Source: Sphingobacterium sp. B16(2022) (GTDB lineage Bacteria > Bacteroidota > Bacteroidia > Sphingobacteriales > Sphingobacteriaceae). Taken from it: a stretch of DNA of 64,000 nt. The notes beneath the pieces are model-generated. The model saw only the letters and a program-made list of their open reading frames with translations. It was not told the DNA's origin and ran no database searches. The stretch covers positions 857,354-921,353 of the forward strand of contig NZ_JAAUVN010000003.1 of assembly GCF_012030425.1 (NCBI RefSeq). The letters run 5' to 3'. Shown here in pieces: positions 8,475-16,266 of this stretch (within the stretch, counting starts at the first letter, position 1; the number at the start of each line of letters is the position of its first letter). A program made the position numbers and the translations under genes.

Positions 8475-9362
8475 TTACTGATTTTGTGTGTTTAAGCGAA
8501 TAGGTAATGTATAAGCTACACGAACAGGACGACCATTTTGAATACCTGGTTTCCATTTCTTAGCTTTTTTCAACATTCTAACTGCAGCATCACCAGTTCC
8601 GTATTTAAGATCGCGTTTTACAGAAATATCTGTTAAACTACCATCTTTTTCAACAACGAAAGATACCTCAACTACACCCATGATACCATTTTCTAAAGCG
8701 CCAGAAGGATATTCATAAGTTTCTCCTACCCACTTCATAAAAGCAGCCATACCTCCAGGAGGCAATGGTTGAACCTCTACAGCATTGAAGGAAATTAATC
8801 CATCTGGATCACCATTTGGATCACCTTTCTTAACACCTGTAATAGCACCATCTTGTTTTTTAGTACCGAACTCACCACGAGCTACTGAAGAACCTGTTGC
8901 GCTACCTTTTAAAGTTAAACGAGCAGGAGTTTTTTTATCATCCTTAAACTCTTCTTGAGCAGCGACTTCTTCTTTCACTTGTGCAGCCGGAGCTACTTTT
9001 GGTTCTGGAAAACGTACCAAATCTTCTTTTGGTATGTCCATCGCCACTTGCTGAGGCTTCTCCTCCTCAATCGGAAGTGGCTCTTCTTCTTCTGGTTCAG
9101 GTGGTTTAATTTCCTCCAAATCCTCTAAAGTCACTTCAGTAACAACTGGAGGGGCTTCAACAGGTTTATCAGGAAATAAGCTACCTCCAAATAATTTCAG
9201 AAGACTCAATAGTACCACGGCAACAACTACAGCCAACAAACCTACGTTGGTAGCTTTAGGAGCAAGCTTACGAAGCTCGTAAGCACCATACTCCTTGTTT
9301 CTGCCTTGAAATACTACATCAAGCCATTCCTTTTTAAAAATATCTAATTTTGACCCAATCAT
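8475..9362 (-). CDS. tonB: TonB energy-transducing protein
   Basis: Couples the proton-motive force harvested by ExbB/ExbD to outer-membrane receptors. The 295 residues show a cytoplasmic N-terminus (about 40 residues), one membrane anchor (VGLLAVVVAVVLLSLLKLFGG, about 36-56), a Pro/Glu-rich periplasm-spanning linker (PPEPEEEEPLPIEEEKPQQ) and a C-terminal TonB domain (about 215-295, with GVVEVSFVVEKDGSL and the WKPGIQNGRPVRVAYTLPI end). The linker is more acidic than the Lys/Pro linker of enterobacterial TonB. Gene order exbB-exbD-exbD-tonB is typical of Bacteroidota. Confidence 0.93.
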   Translation of the reverse strand: MIGSKLDIFKKEWLDVVFQGRNKEYGAYELRKLAPKATNVGLLAVVVAVVLLSLLKLFGGSLFPDKPVEAPPVVTEVTLEDLEEIKPPEPEEEEPLPIEEEKPQQVAMDIPKEDLVRFPEPKVAPAAQVKEEVAAQEEFKDDKKTPARLTLKGSATGSSVARGEFGTKKQDGAITGVKKGDPNGDPDGLISFNAVEVQPLPPGGMAAFMKWVGETYEYPSGALENGIMGVVEVSFVVEKDGSLTDISVKRDLKYGTGDAAVRMLKKAKKWKPGIQNGRPVRVAYTLPIRLNTQNQ

Positions 9363-9398
9363 ATTTCTATAGTTTTCGTGATTTCTATAATAACTAAC

Positions 9399-9953
9399 TT
9401 AGTCATTATAAATATTATCACGTTTTAAAACATCTATTTCTTCAGGACTAATCTTCGCAATCATATAACGCTTAATATCTACAATCTTCATCTCATCAAG
9501 AATATCAACAAGATCTTTTTGTGTAGACATATCGCTAGGTCTGATAATCACGATTACATCTTTTCCGCCAGAAACACGAGGAACGTAAGCTTTTTTCTCA
9601 ATTAAAACCTTGCGTATTCCATCTGCTCCGAACCCTGTAACCGTTGGACCTTCAATAGGTGCTTTTACCTGTCCATAATACCAAGAAACTTTGTTGTCAG
9701 ATCCTAATAAAATCGTTACGGAACGGTTATCTGCTGTTAGTACTTCAGATTGTTCATCCTTAATTTTATTTTTATCAGGCATCGCAACGTCCATTGCTTG
9801 TGGTTTATTTAAAGACGTAGTTAACATGAAGAAGGTAATTAATAAGAATGCTAAATCTACCATGGCTGTCAAATCGACTTTACCACCGTTTTTCTTAGAT
9901 CTTACTTTTCCGCCTTTGCCACCCTTACCACTGTCTTGATTTAATTCTGCCAT
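9399..9953 (-). CDS. exbD: ExbD/TolR-family biopolymer transport protein (second copy)
   Basis: Single-helix partner of ExbB in the proton-driven motor that energises TonB. The 184 residues have a very Gly/Lys-rich cytoplasmic start (GKGGKGGKVRSKKNGGK), then VDLTAMVDLAFLLITFFMLTT, which contains the membrane helix with the proton-relay Asp of the family. A periplasmic domain follows. It is the second of two non-identical exbD genes; paired exbD genes probably assemble as a heteromer, as proposed for other Bacteroidota. It is 24 bp after the first exbD. Confidence 0.92.
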   Translation of the reverse strand: MAELNQDSGKGGKGGKVRSKKNGGKVDLTAMVDLAFLLITFFMLTTSLNKPQAMDVAMPDKNKIKDEQSEVLTADNRSVTILLGSDNKVSWYYGQVKAPIEGPTVTGFGADGIRKVLIEKKAYVPRVSGGKDVIVIIRPSDMSTQKDLVDILDEMKIVDIKRYMIAKISPEEIDVLKRDNIYND

Positions 9954-9977
9954 TTATGTCTTTTTATTAAATCAACA

Positions 9978-10637
9978 TTATTTATCTTCAGCACGTAAAC
10001 CAGTAATGAAACTGAATTTATTTTGCTTTTGATTACGTAATGTTTCGATTACCGCATTAATTGAAGGATACTTTTCCGTTGCGTCAGCTCTGATAGCAAT
10101 TTTCAATGGTCCTGGATAAACAAAATCCTTTTCCCCTTCTTTTGCCTTATTTACCTCTTCTGCAGCTAAACGTGCTGTTTGTATCCATTGGTATAATTCA
10201 TTAGATAATGTTTCTGTACTATCGACAGGAATACCATTCTGAACACCAGGCTCAAGACGTTTGCTTGGCTCCATTGCCAACACTTGCTTGATCGCTTTCA
10301 TAGGAGTACCGACATTTTCCATCAACGCAAACTGGTCGTAATCTTGTTGAGAAAAGTTAACGCCATATCTTGATGACATTTTCTCTAAAGTTTTAACCCT
10401 AACATCGCGGTCTGTCGCACCAAAAAATATTTTACCTTTATCCCCAACCGTAATAATACCTACGTTTGAATCTGGTAATTTATCTTTCGTGGTAGACGCC
10501 GGCGTATCAACCTCGAATGCTTCCGGTTGTTTCGCTGTAGATGTCATTACGAAGAATGAAAGAAGCAAGAATGATACGTCACACATCGCGGTCATATCAA
10601 TGGATGTACTGGCTCTTTTTATTTTTGCTTTACCCAT
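9978..10637 (-). CDS. exbD: ExbD/TolR-family biopolymer transport protein (first copy)
   Basis: The 219-residue first ExbD of the motor. The N-terminal segment IDMTAMCDVSFLLLSFFVMTST holds the membrane helix and the conserved Asp in the same place as in the second copy (VDLTAMVD). The periplasmic part is longer than in the neighbour, with an insertion around residues 85-160, and ends with a typical ExbD strand (YPSINAVIETLRNQKQNKFSFITGLRAED). It lies 98 bp after exbB. Confidence 0.92.
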   Translation of the reverse strand: MGKAKIKRASTSIDMTAMCDVSFLLLSFFVMTSTAKQPEAFEVDTPASTTKDKLPDSNVGIITVGDKGKIFFGATDRDVRVKTLEKMSSRYGVNFSQQDYDQFALMENVGTPMKAIKQVLAMEPSKRLEPGVQNGIPVDSTETLSNELYQWIQTARLAAEEVNKAKEGEKDFVYPGPLKIAIRADATEKYPSINAVIETLRNQKQNKFSFITGLRAEDK

Positions 10638-10735
10638 TTTAAACTTCTTTATAAATTAATTATTCAATCTCTTTCTATATGATGCTAATGAAACAATTAT
10701 TCCATAAAATAATTTTCAAAAACATCATATAATTA

Positions 10736-11566
10736 CTATTTGTGGTTCGCAGCGTATGTTTGTACGATTGAGAATCCAGCTTCGTCGATTGAATAAGTTA
10801 ATTTATCAATTTTAGCTGTTAAGATATTGTACATTACAATCGCAATTGTTGAAGTACCGATACCTGTCGCTGTATTGATTAGGGCCTCAGAAATACCGTT
10901 TGCTAATTTAGCTGAATCAGGAGTACCACCTGTTGCTAACGCACTGAAGGCCTTGATCATACCTGTTACTGTACCTAATAAACCTGTTAATGTACCGATA
11001 GAAACTAATGTAGCGATTACGTTTAAGTTTTTCTCTAACATCGGCATTTCTAATGCTGTTGTTTCTTCGATCTCTTTTTGAATTGCAATTGTTGCTTTCT
11101 CAGTATCTACAGCAGTATCAGCAGAAACTGATTTGTATTTTACTAAACCAGCTTTGATTACGTTTGCAACAGAACCTTTTTGTTTGTCACACTCAGCAAT
11201 AGCTGAATCTAAATTACCGCCATTAATTAATACTTGTACTTTTCTTACGAAATTACCAACATTTCCTGTTCCAGAAGCTTTTCCAATTACAATGAAACGC
11301 TCAATAGAGAATACCCATACCATGAAGAATAAACCTAATAAAACCGGTACTACAGCACCTGCGTGATAAACCATTCCTAAATAGTTACCTGGTAAAGGTT
11401 GGTTCTCTGGATTATTATCAAGAAAGTTTGAAGGACTACCCATCACAAATTTCCATAAAAGGTAACCGAGAATGAAACAAATGATAATTGCAGCTTGTGC
11501 AAAGAAAGAACCTGAATTATTGCTCTCTTGTTTTGCAGCAGGACTTGTTTTAGGTGCGTTTGCCAT
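10736..11566 (-). CDS. exbB: MotA/TolQ/ExbB proton channel protein
   Basis: The channel subunit of the Ton motor, embedded in the inner membrane. The 276 residues carry an extra N-terminal helix (FAQAAIIICFILGYLLWKFV, about 22-41), a second helix (VPVLLGLFFMVWVFSIERFIVIG), a large cytoplasmic loop, and the signature pair of helices LNVIATLVSIGTLTGLLGTVTGMIKAF and INTATGIGTSTIAIVMYNIL near the C-terminus. It is the first gene of the operon; a candidate promoter is about 94 nt upstream. Confidence 0.93.
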   Translation of the reverse strand: MANAPKTSPAAKQESNNSGSFFAQAAIIICFILGYLLWKFVMGSPSNFLDNNPENQPLPGNYLGMVYHAGAVVPVLLGLFFMVWVFSIERFIVIGKASGTGNVGNFVRKVQVLINGGNLDSAIAECDKQKGSVANVIKAGLVKYKSVSADTAVDTEKATIAIQKEIEETTALEMPMLEKNLNVIATLVSIGTLTGLLGTVTGMIKAFSALATGGTPDSAKLANGISEALINTATGIGTSTIAIVMYNILTAKIDKLTYSIDEAGFSIVQTYAANHK

Positions 11567-11941
11567 TTTTCTAATTTTTTAGTTTTTTACTGTTGTTAAA
11601 TATAATATGTTTTTTTTAATTATATGCTTGTTATATGTATTCGTTTTAAAATTTGTCAAGCAAATATAGTCTTTTATGCCATATTTAAAATCTTAAAGCG
11701 AAATATATTAGAAATATAAAAGAGACTTTAAATTCCCTTTACAATTCCTTAATATTAAGTTATCACCTCAGCGGTTCCGACTTTGAATCTATACGACTAA
11801 TCCCTTTTATCAGGAGAAAGCAATAAATTTTTTACAATGAAAACCATTTTTTTTTTGATATGCAAGAAAACAAACGATTTAATTGCAAATTCAAGTAACC
11901 GCTCACTCACCTATCTACGTCTATCAAAAAACTTTCCATCT
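11567..11941. other. Non-coding region upstream of exbB
   Basis: About 375 bp of AT-rich sequence without a convincing gene. It holds the exbB leader and candidate -7 box. The remainder (roughly 11700-11940) contains only a short plus-strand frame with no recognisable product until 11942. No repeat or RNA structure was recognised. Confidence 0.5.
11661..11668 (-). promoter_or_regulatory. Candidate -7 box (TATATTTG) for the exbB operon
   Basis: Minus-strand TATATTTG fits TAnnTTTG and lies about 94 nt before the exbB ATG in the only non-coding stretch upstream of the operon. The resulting leader would be long and T-rich. The -33 element is not obvious. Confidence 0.45.
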
Positions 11942-12037
11942 ATGTTTAAACGAATATTACTTATTAATTTTCAGTCATTTACAAAGATTACCCCTGATCA
12001 ATATGACCTTTTTAAGGCTAAAATAATGGAATACTAA
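11942..12037 (+). pseudogene. Possible remnant of a Crp/Fnr-type regulator N-terminus
   Basis: The last 31 residues of a plus-strand frame read MFKRILLINFQSFTKITPDQ and continue with an acidic/Phe-rich helix. This has the rhythm of the first 30 residues of Bacteroidota Crp/Fnr regulators (MF..l..nf..f..lt.eE...f...). The frame stops at 12037 with no cyclic-nucleotide-binding or HTH domain after it. The last 4 bp overlap the stop of the convergent SUI1-family gene. It could equally be a chance frame; the resemblance comes from memory of the family, not an alignment. Confidence 0.25.
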
Positions 12038-12384
12038 CCTCCCACCAATTTTACTTTGTATCCCTCAGAAAGTAACAGATCAGCAACTTTCTGTTTAAAA
12101 TCTCCCTGTACAACTATTTCAGCATCTTTAGCACTTCCTCCAACACCGCATTTCTGTTTTAAAAACTTACATAACGCTTCAAGGTCTTCTTGTTTACCTT
12201 TAAATCCGGTAACGAGTGTGACAACTTTCCCTTTTCGCATCTTACGATCCAATTGAACTTTGAGCTGTTGCTTTTGATTAGGAAGTGTTTCTAGGTCCTC
12301 TAATAACTCTGAAAATTGATATTCAAAACTGTTATCTGTTGAATATACAACGCCCTCATACTGCTGTTTCTTATTTTTACTCAT
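12034..12384 (-). CDS. SUI1/YciH-family translation initiation factor homologue
   Basis: A stand-alone SUI1 domain, related to eukaryotic eIF1 and E. coli YciH, expected to bind the small ribosomal subunit. The key segment is MRKGKVVTLVTGFKGKQEDLEALCKFLKQKCGVGGSAKD, with the basic loop and GVGG turn of the family. The C-terminus ends ALLLSEGYKVKLVGG-like (seen as VADLLLSEGYKVKLVGG). The frame is open to 12399, but the second Met (MSKNKKQQYEGVVYS) at 12384 avoids overlap with the upstream kinase stop and resembles family starts. The 116 residues are normal. It is co-directional with the lipid kinase upstream. Confidence 0.88.
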   Translation of the reverse strand: MSKNKKQQYEGVVYSTDNSFEYQFSELLEDLETLPNQKQQLKVQLDRKMRKGKVVTLVTGFKGKQEDLEALCKFLKQKCGVGGSAKDAEIVVQGDFKQKVADLLLSEGYKVKLVGG

Positions 12385-12392
12385 AACTTTTT

Positions 12393-13271
12393 TTAACAAA
12401 TAACTTTCAATGCCTTAGGAATAATACCAATATCAAGACTCGACCCCAAGTCAACTGGCTCACCATCAATGTGAACAACCGATTTTACAATCGCTTCAAT
12501 CTTAATATTTCTTCCCGGAATTATTTCGACGTAGTCGGACTGATCCGCTGACTTATTAAACAAATGAAACAACATTTTTGGTAAGATGTACATTGGAAAT
12601 TGATGAACAATACACACATCTAATATCCCGTCGTTGACTGATGCCTGTGGTGCGATGTAAGCGTTATTACCATATTGTGGTGAATTGGCGACAGAAATCA
12701 TAAAAGCTTTACGCTCGTACTCTTTACCATCAATCCATAGTTTATAATCGCACGGTTTATATTTACTAAGTACGTTTATTGCCGATTTCAAATATCCCAA
12801 AGGCCCACGTATATTCTCATTAGCGAAATTCTCGCTAACAGATGCATCAAAACCTAATCCAGCAATATTAAAAAACTTTCTATTATTTATCGTGCCACAA
12901 TCCACCTCTACAAATTCAAATCGATTTATTCGACGAATTGCAGCAGTCTCATTTAAGGGAATACCAAGATACAAGGCAAGCCCATTACCTGAACCTTCAG
13001 GAACAATACCTAAGGGTATACCGCTCTCTGCTAATGCCGATCCTAACTCATTTATTGTTCCATCGCCTCCTACTGCTATCACTGCATCGTACTTTTCTTC
13101 AACAGCTCGCAAACCAATTTCGTACGCATGATTTGCATAGGATGTTTCCTGAAAAGTAGGATCAAACTTTTGTAAATCAAGCACATCCAACACCTGCTTC
13201 TTAAAAGATGTTTTGCGCTTCCCTCCCGAAATCGGATTGATAACAAACAGTATTTGTTTACGTTCTCCCAT
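12393..13271 (-). CDS. YegS/BmrU-family diacylglycerol/lipid kinase
   Basis: Cytosolic or membrane-associated lipid kinase with a diacylglycerol-kinase catalytic domain. The nucleotide-binding signature is GGDGTINELGSALAESGIPLGIVPEGSGNGLA (about residues 63-94), preceded by the N-terminal strand LFVINPISGGKRK. The C-terminal domain carries the DGILDVCIV strand and the closing VHIDGEPV motif. The 292-residue length is typical. The substrate (diacylglycerol, undecaprenol or another lipid) cannot be read from sequence. A -7 box 4 nt before its ATG predicts a leaderless message. Confidence 0.92.
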   Translation of the reverse strand: MGERKQILFVINPISGGKRKTSFKKQVLDVLDLQKFDPTFQETSYANHAYEIGLRAVEEKYDAVIAVGGDGTINELGSALAESGIPLGIVPEGSGNGLALYLGIPLNETAAIRRINRFEFVEVDCGTINNRKFFNIAGLGFDASVSENFANENIRGPLGYLKSAINVLSKYKPCDYKLWIDGKEYERKAFMISVANSPQYGNNAYIAPQASVNDGILDVCIVHQFPMYILPKMLFHLFNKSADQSDYVEIIPGRNIKIEAIVKSVVHIDGEPVDLGSSLDIGIIPKALKVIC

Positions 13272-13275
13272 AAAT

Positions 13276-13283
13276 CAAATATA
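13276..13283 (-). promoter_or_regulatory. -7 box (TATATTTG) 4 nt before the lipid-kinase ATG
   Basis: Minus-strand TATATTTG is a perfect TAnnTTTG element; only 4 nt (ATTT) separate it from the start codon at 13271. Transcription would begin at or beside the ATG, giving a leaderless mRNA. Confidence 0.55.
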
Positions 13284-13396
13284 CGCTTATTCACTAATTT
13301 CTTGAAACAATGTCAAAATTCTTAAATACCATTGAAATTGATCCAGCTATTTTAAACTATTCTACAAGAAATCTTTAAACTTAACAGAAAGTATTG

Positions 13397-13404
13397 TAGT
13401 TTTG
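13397..13404 (+). promoter_or_regulatory. -7 box (TAGTTTTG) for metK
   Basis: A perfect TAnnTTTG element 178 nt before the metK ATG. Initiation would be near 13408-13412, just ahead of the folded leader at 13428-13554, so the structure would be part of the metK 5' untranslated region. Confidence 0.55.
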
Positions 13405-13427
13405 TGTCGACAATAAAAATGTGGACT

Positions 13428-13554
13428 GATTTGCGTAGTATATTCTTAATGAGAATATAACAGGAGATTGCAACCACAGTAAAAAAGTGCTAAAACCATC
13501 ATATAGCAAGGCTATTTAGTACTTTTCTATTGAAATAACCTCTCCTCGCAAATC
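13428..13554 (+). promoter_or_regulatory. Structured leader RNA of metK, candidate cis-regulatory RNA
   Basis: This stretch folds into nested helices. P1 is GATTTGCG (13428-13435) with CGCAAATC (13547-13554). P2 is AGGAGA (13462-13467) with TCTCCT (13541-13546), stacked directly on P1 on the 3' side. A 12-bp P3 pairs 13483-13494 with 13515-13526, with one G-U pair. An apical TAGC/GCTA hairpin has an AAG loop. A separate hairpin TATATTCT/AGAATATA (13439-13459) is inserted on the 5' side between P1 and P2. The 3' end of P1 is 28 nt before the ATG. There is no terminator-like T run, so any control would be translational or by RNA stability. I see no SAM-I, SAM-II or SMK-box core. A free small RNA is the alternative. 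Confidence 0.6.
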
Positions 13555-13582
13555 CTTATAATATAATATTAAAAAAGGTAAT

Positions 13583-14836
13583 ATGGCTTACTTATTTACG
13601 TCCGAATCTGTTTCAGAAGGACATCCAGACAAAATTGCTGATCAAATCTCAGATGCACTGATTGACAATTTTTTAGCTTGGGACGAAGATGCACGCGTTG
13701 CAATCGAAACTTTGGTTACAACGGGACAGGTTGTGCTTGCAGGTGAAGTGAAATCAAAAATATATTTAGATGTTCAAAAAATAACACGTGCAGTAATAGA
13801 GCGCATTGGTTATACCAAGTCTGAATATATGTTTGAAGCAAATTCATGTGGTGTATTATCAGCTATCCATGAACAGTCGGCAGATATTAATCAGGGTGTA
13901 GACCGTAAGGCAAAGCAAGATCAAGGTGCCGGCGATCAAGGAATCATGTTTGGATATGCAAGCAATGAAACGGATAACTATATGCCACTGGCCTTAGATT
14001 TATCGCATCGCTTACTTTATGAATTAGCGGCATTACGTCGTGAAAATAAGGAAATTACTTATTTACGCCCTGATGCTAAATCACAAGTAACGTTAGAATA
14101 TACGGAAGATCATAAACCAGCACGTATCGACACCATCGTGATCTCTACACAACACGATGATTTTTCATCAGAAGAAGAGATGCGTGAAAAAATTACAGCT
14201 GATATTAAAAATATCTTAATCCCAAGGGTGAAAGCACAATTAAAACCTGAACTGCAAGAATTATTTAATGGTGATATCAAGTTTCATATTAACCCAACAG
14301 GAAAATTTGTTATTGGTGGACCACATGGTGATACCGGTCTGACAGGTCGCAAAATTATTGTTGATACATACGGTGGTAAAGGTGCACATGGCGGTGGAGC
14401 TTTTTCAGGAAAAGATCCGTCAAAAGTAGACCGTTCTGCTGCTTATGCAACACGTCACATCGCTAAAAACTTAGTTGCCGCAGGTATTGCAGATGAAATT
14501 TTAGTTCAGATTTCTTATGCGATTGGTGTAAAAGATCCTATGGGAATTTATGTCAATACCTATGGAACAAGCAAAGTGGAATTAAACGATAGTCAAATTG
14601 CCGATAAAATCACTGAAATTTTTGACATGACTCCTTACGGTATTGAAACCAGGCTAGGCCTAAGAAACCCAATTTATTCGGAAACCGCAGCATATGGACA
14701 TATGGGTAGAACCCCAAAAACTGTAACGAAAGAATTTGAAAATTCTAACGGTGATAAAAAAACAGTTGAAGTTGAGCTATTTACTTGGGAAAAACTGGAC
14801 TTTATTGATAAGGTAAAGACAGCTTTTGGTTTATAG
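13583..14836 (+). CDS. metK: S-adenosylmethionine synthetase
   Basis: Makes S-adenosylmethionine from methionine and ATP, releasing phosphate and diphosphate; acts as a cytosolic tetramer. The 417 residues start MAYLFTSESVSEGHPDKIAD, with the catalytic His14 and metal/phosphate-binding residues of the N-terminal motif. GAGDQGIMFGYA (about 113-124) is the conserved hexapeptide region, and GGGAFSGKDPSKVDRSAAY is the P-loop-like second signature. It is a single-gene transcription unit bounded by the structured leader upstream and a 52-nt palindromic terminator downstream. Confidence 0.98.
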   Translation: MAYLFTSESVSEGHPDKIADQISDALIDNFLAWDEDARVAIETLVTTGQVVLAGEVKSKIYLDVQKITRAVIERIGYTKSEYMFEANSCGVLSAIHEQSADINQGVDRKAKQDQGAGDQGIMFGYASNETDNYMPLALDLSHRLLYELAALRRENKEITYLRPDAKSQVTLEYTEDHKPARIDTIVISTQHDDFSSEEEMREKITADIKNILIPRVKAQLKPELQELFNGDIKFHINPTGKFVIGGPHGDTGLTGRKIIVDTYGGKGAHGGGAFSGKDPSKVDRSAAYATRHIAKNLVAAGIADEILVQISYAIGVKDPMGIYVNTYGTSKVELNDSQIADKITEIFDMTPYGIETRLGLRNPIYSETAAYGHMGRTPKTVTKEFENSNGDKKTVEVELFTWEKLDFIDKVKTAFGL

Positions 14837-14856
14837 TCATTTAAATTTGGCTACAC

Positions 14857-14908
14857 TCATAAAAACACAGCAGGCTCATCATATGATGAGCCTGCTGTGT
14901 TTTTATGA
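14857..14908. terminator. 52-nt perfect palindrome, bidirectional terminator
   Basis: A perfect 26+26 palindrome with no spacer, centred on CATATG, with a GC-rich core (CAGCAGGCTCATC) and A/T tracts at the outer ends so that both strands gain a T run. It lies between the convergent metK and DUF58 genes and can stop both. Confidence 0.9.
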
Positions 14909-14937
14909 TATGGTAGTTTAATCTCTCTACAGACTGA

Positions 14938-16266
14938 TTAGATAAGACCTCGTGCTTTAATCTCTAAGTATTTGTTAATCGAATTGATGGTTAGATTTTC
15001 TGGTGCTGTATAAATTGTTTGAATTCCGTTTCTATGCAATTCTTGAATAATGAGATTTTTCTCATAAATGAATTTTTCAGCAATAATTTGGTTATATATT
15101 TCAATCGTCCTGTAAGGCGAACTTTTCGCGAGTTCATCCAATTCTGTATTTTGAAATACAATAACCACTAAGATATGGGAACGATTGAGCATTTTTAAAT
15201 AAGCCAACTGCCTATTAAGAGCGTCCAAAGTTTCGAAATTTGTGTAAATAAAGATAAGAGAACGTTTATTAATATGTTTATTCGCGTAAGTATATAAATT
15301 GCCAAATTCAGACTCTTGAAATTCGGTTTGAATGTGATAGAGTGCCTCTGAAATCCGCATCATTTGATTATTACGTTTCTCTGCAACAACCTGATTACCG
15401 ATCTCTTTTGAAAAAGTAAGCATACCTGCACGATCATGTTTCAAAATAGCCGCATTTGATAAAACTAAAGTAGCATTAATGGCATAATCCAATAATGTCA
15501 TCTCTTCAAACGGCATACGCATCGCTCGTCCAGTATCAATGAAACTATAAATGGGTTGTGATTTTTCTTCTTCAAATTGATTTATCATCAATTTCTTAAC
15601 TTTGGCTGAAGCCTTCCAATTCATCCTTCTGTAATCATCTCCTTGCACATAATCACGCACATGATCAAACTCCATGGCTGCACCAATTCTTCGAATACGC
15701 TTAACACCCATTTCATTCAACCTGTTGGTCGTGGCTAAAAGCTGATATTTACGTAATTGAATAAAAGAAGGATAACATGGAATGCTTAAGGTATCATTTG
15801 TTGCAAACCTTCTTTCAAAAAAACCCAAAAAACGAGCCATAGCACAACATTTTCCAAAAGAATAAATACCCCGACGTGTCAATTTCAGACTATAATGAAT
15901 TTCCTTTTCTAAGAAAGGGGATAATGTAATTTCAAAATCTTTATCTCGAACCTGTAATTCCACTGGAAATTCTTCTAATATACGAACGAATATCCGACGG
16001 GGATACCGACTTTCGGCTCTGATAATAAGTGGGTTTTCGTCACCATTAGAAAATTTTTCTGGATAATTCCGTATCACAGAAACATTCCCTTTACCAGAAA
16101 ATAAGAATATCAAATCCCAGATCATCACGGCAGTTAAGATCCAAAAAAGAATAGCTACAGGAATAAACAACACTTTCACAAAAAATGAAATAACAAAAAA
16201 TGTTGCAATGGTCAGCAGACCATAAAAAAATCGATTTGTGAAATACAGTTGTTTGAGCTTCTTCAT
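14938..16266 (-). CDS. DUF58 domain protein of a MoxR cluster
   Basis: A 442-residue protein with two adjacent N-terminal membrane helices (about residues 12-50) and a cytoplasmic DUF58 domain, a von Willebrand A-like fold. The family signature HVRDYVQGDDYRRMNWKASAK (about 201-221) is present, followed by PIYSFIDTGRAM, a possible degenerate metal-binding DxG site. DUF58 proteins always travel with MoxR ATPases and may be their client or adaptor; the biochemical role is not established. Its start abuts the MoxR stop (one-base overlap). Confidence 0.9.
   Translation of the reverse strand: MKKLKQLYFTNRFFYGLLTIATFFVISFFVKVLFIPVAILFWILTAVMIWDLIFLFSGKGNVSVIRNYPEKFSNGDENPLIIRAESRYPRRIFVRILEEFPVELQVRDKDFEITLSPFLEKEIHYSLKLTRRGIYSFGKCCAMARFLGFFERRFATNDTLSIPCYPSFIQLRKYQLLATTNRLNEMGVKRIRRIGAAMEFDHVRDYVQGDDYRRMNWKASAKVKKLMINQFEEEKSQPIYSFIDTGRAMRMPFEEMTLLDYAINATLVLSNAAILKHDRAGMLTFSKEIGNQVVAEKRNNQMMRISEALYHIQTEFQESEFGNLYTYANKHINKRSLIFIYTNFETLDALNRQLAYLKMLNRSHILVVIVFQNTELDELAKSSPYRTIEIYNQIIAEKFIYEKNLIIQELHRNGIQTIYTAPENLTINSINKYLEIKARGLI

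Noticed and set aside
11837..11941. First part of the plus-strand frame at 11837
   Set aside because: It has no family resemblance, begins with a poly-T-derived Phe run, and only the last 31 residues look protein-like.
13428..13554. SAM-I riboswitch before metK
   Set aside because: A short GCAACC string occurs at 13470-13475, but the SAM-I four-way junction, kink-turn and conserved purine core are not present around it.
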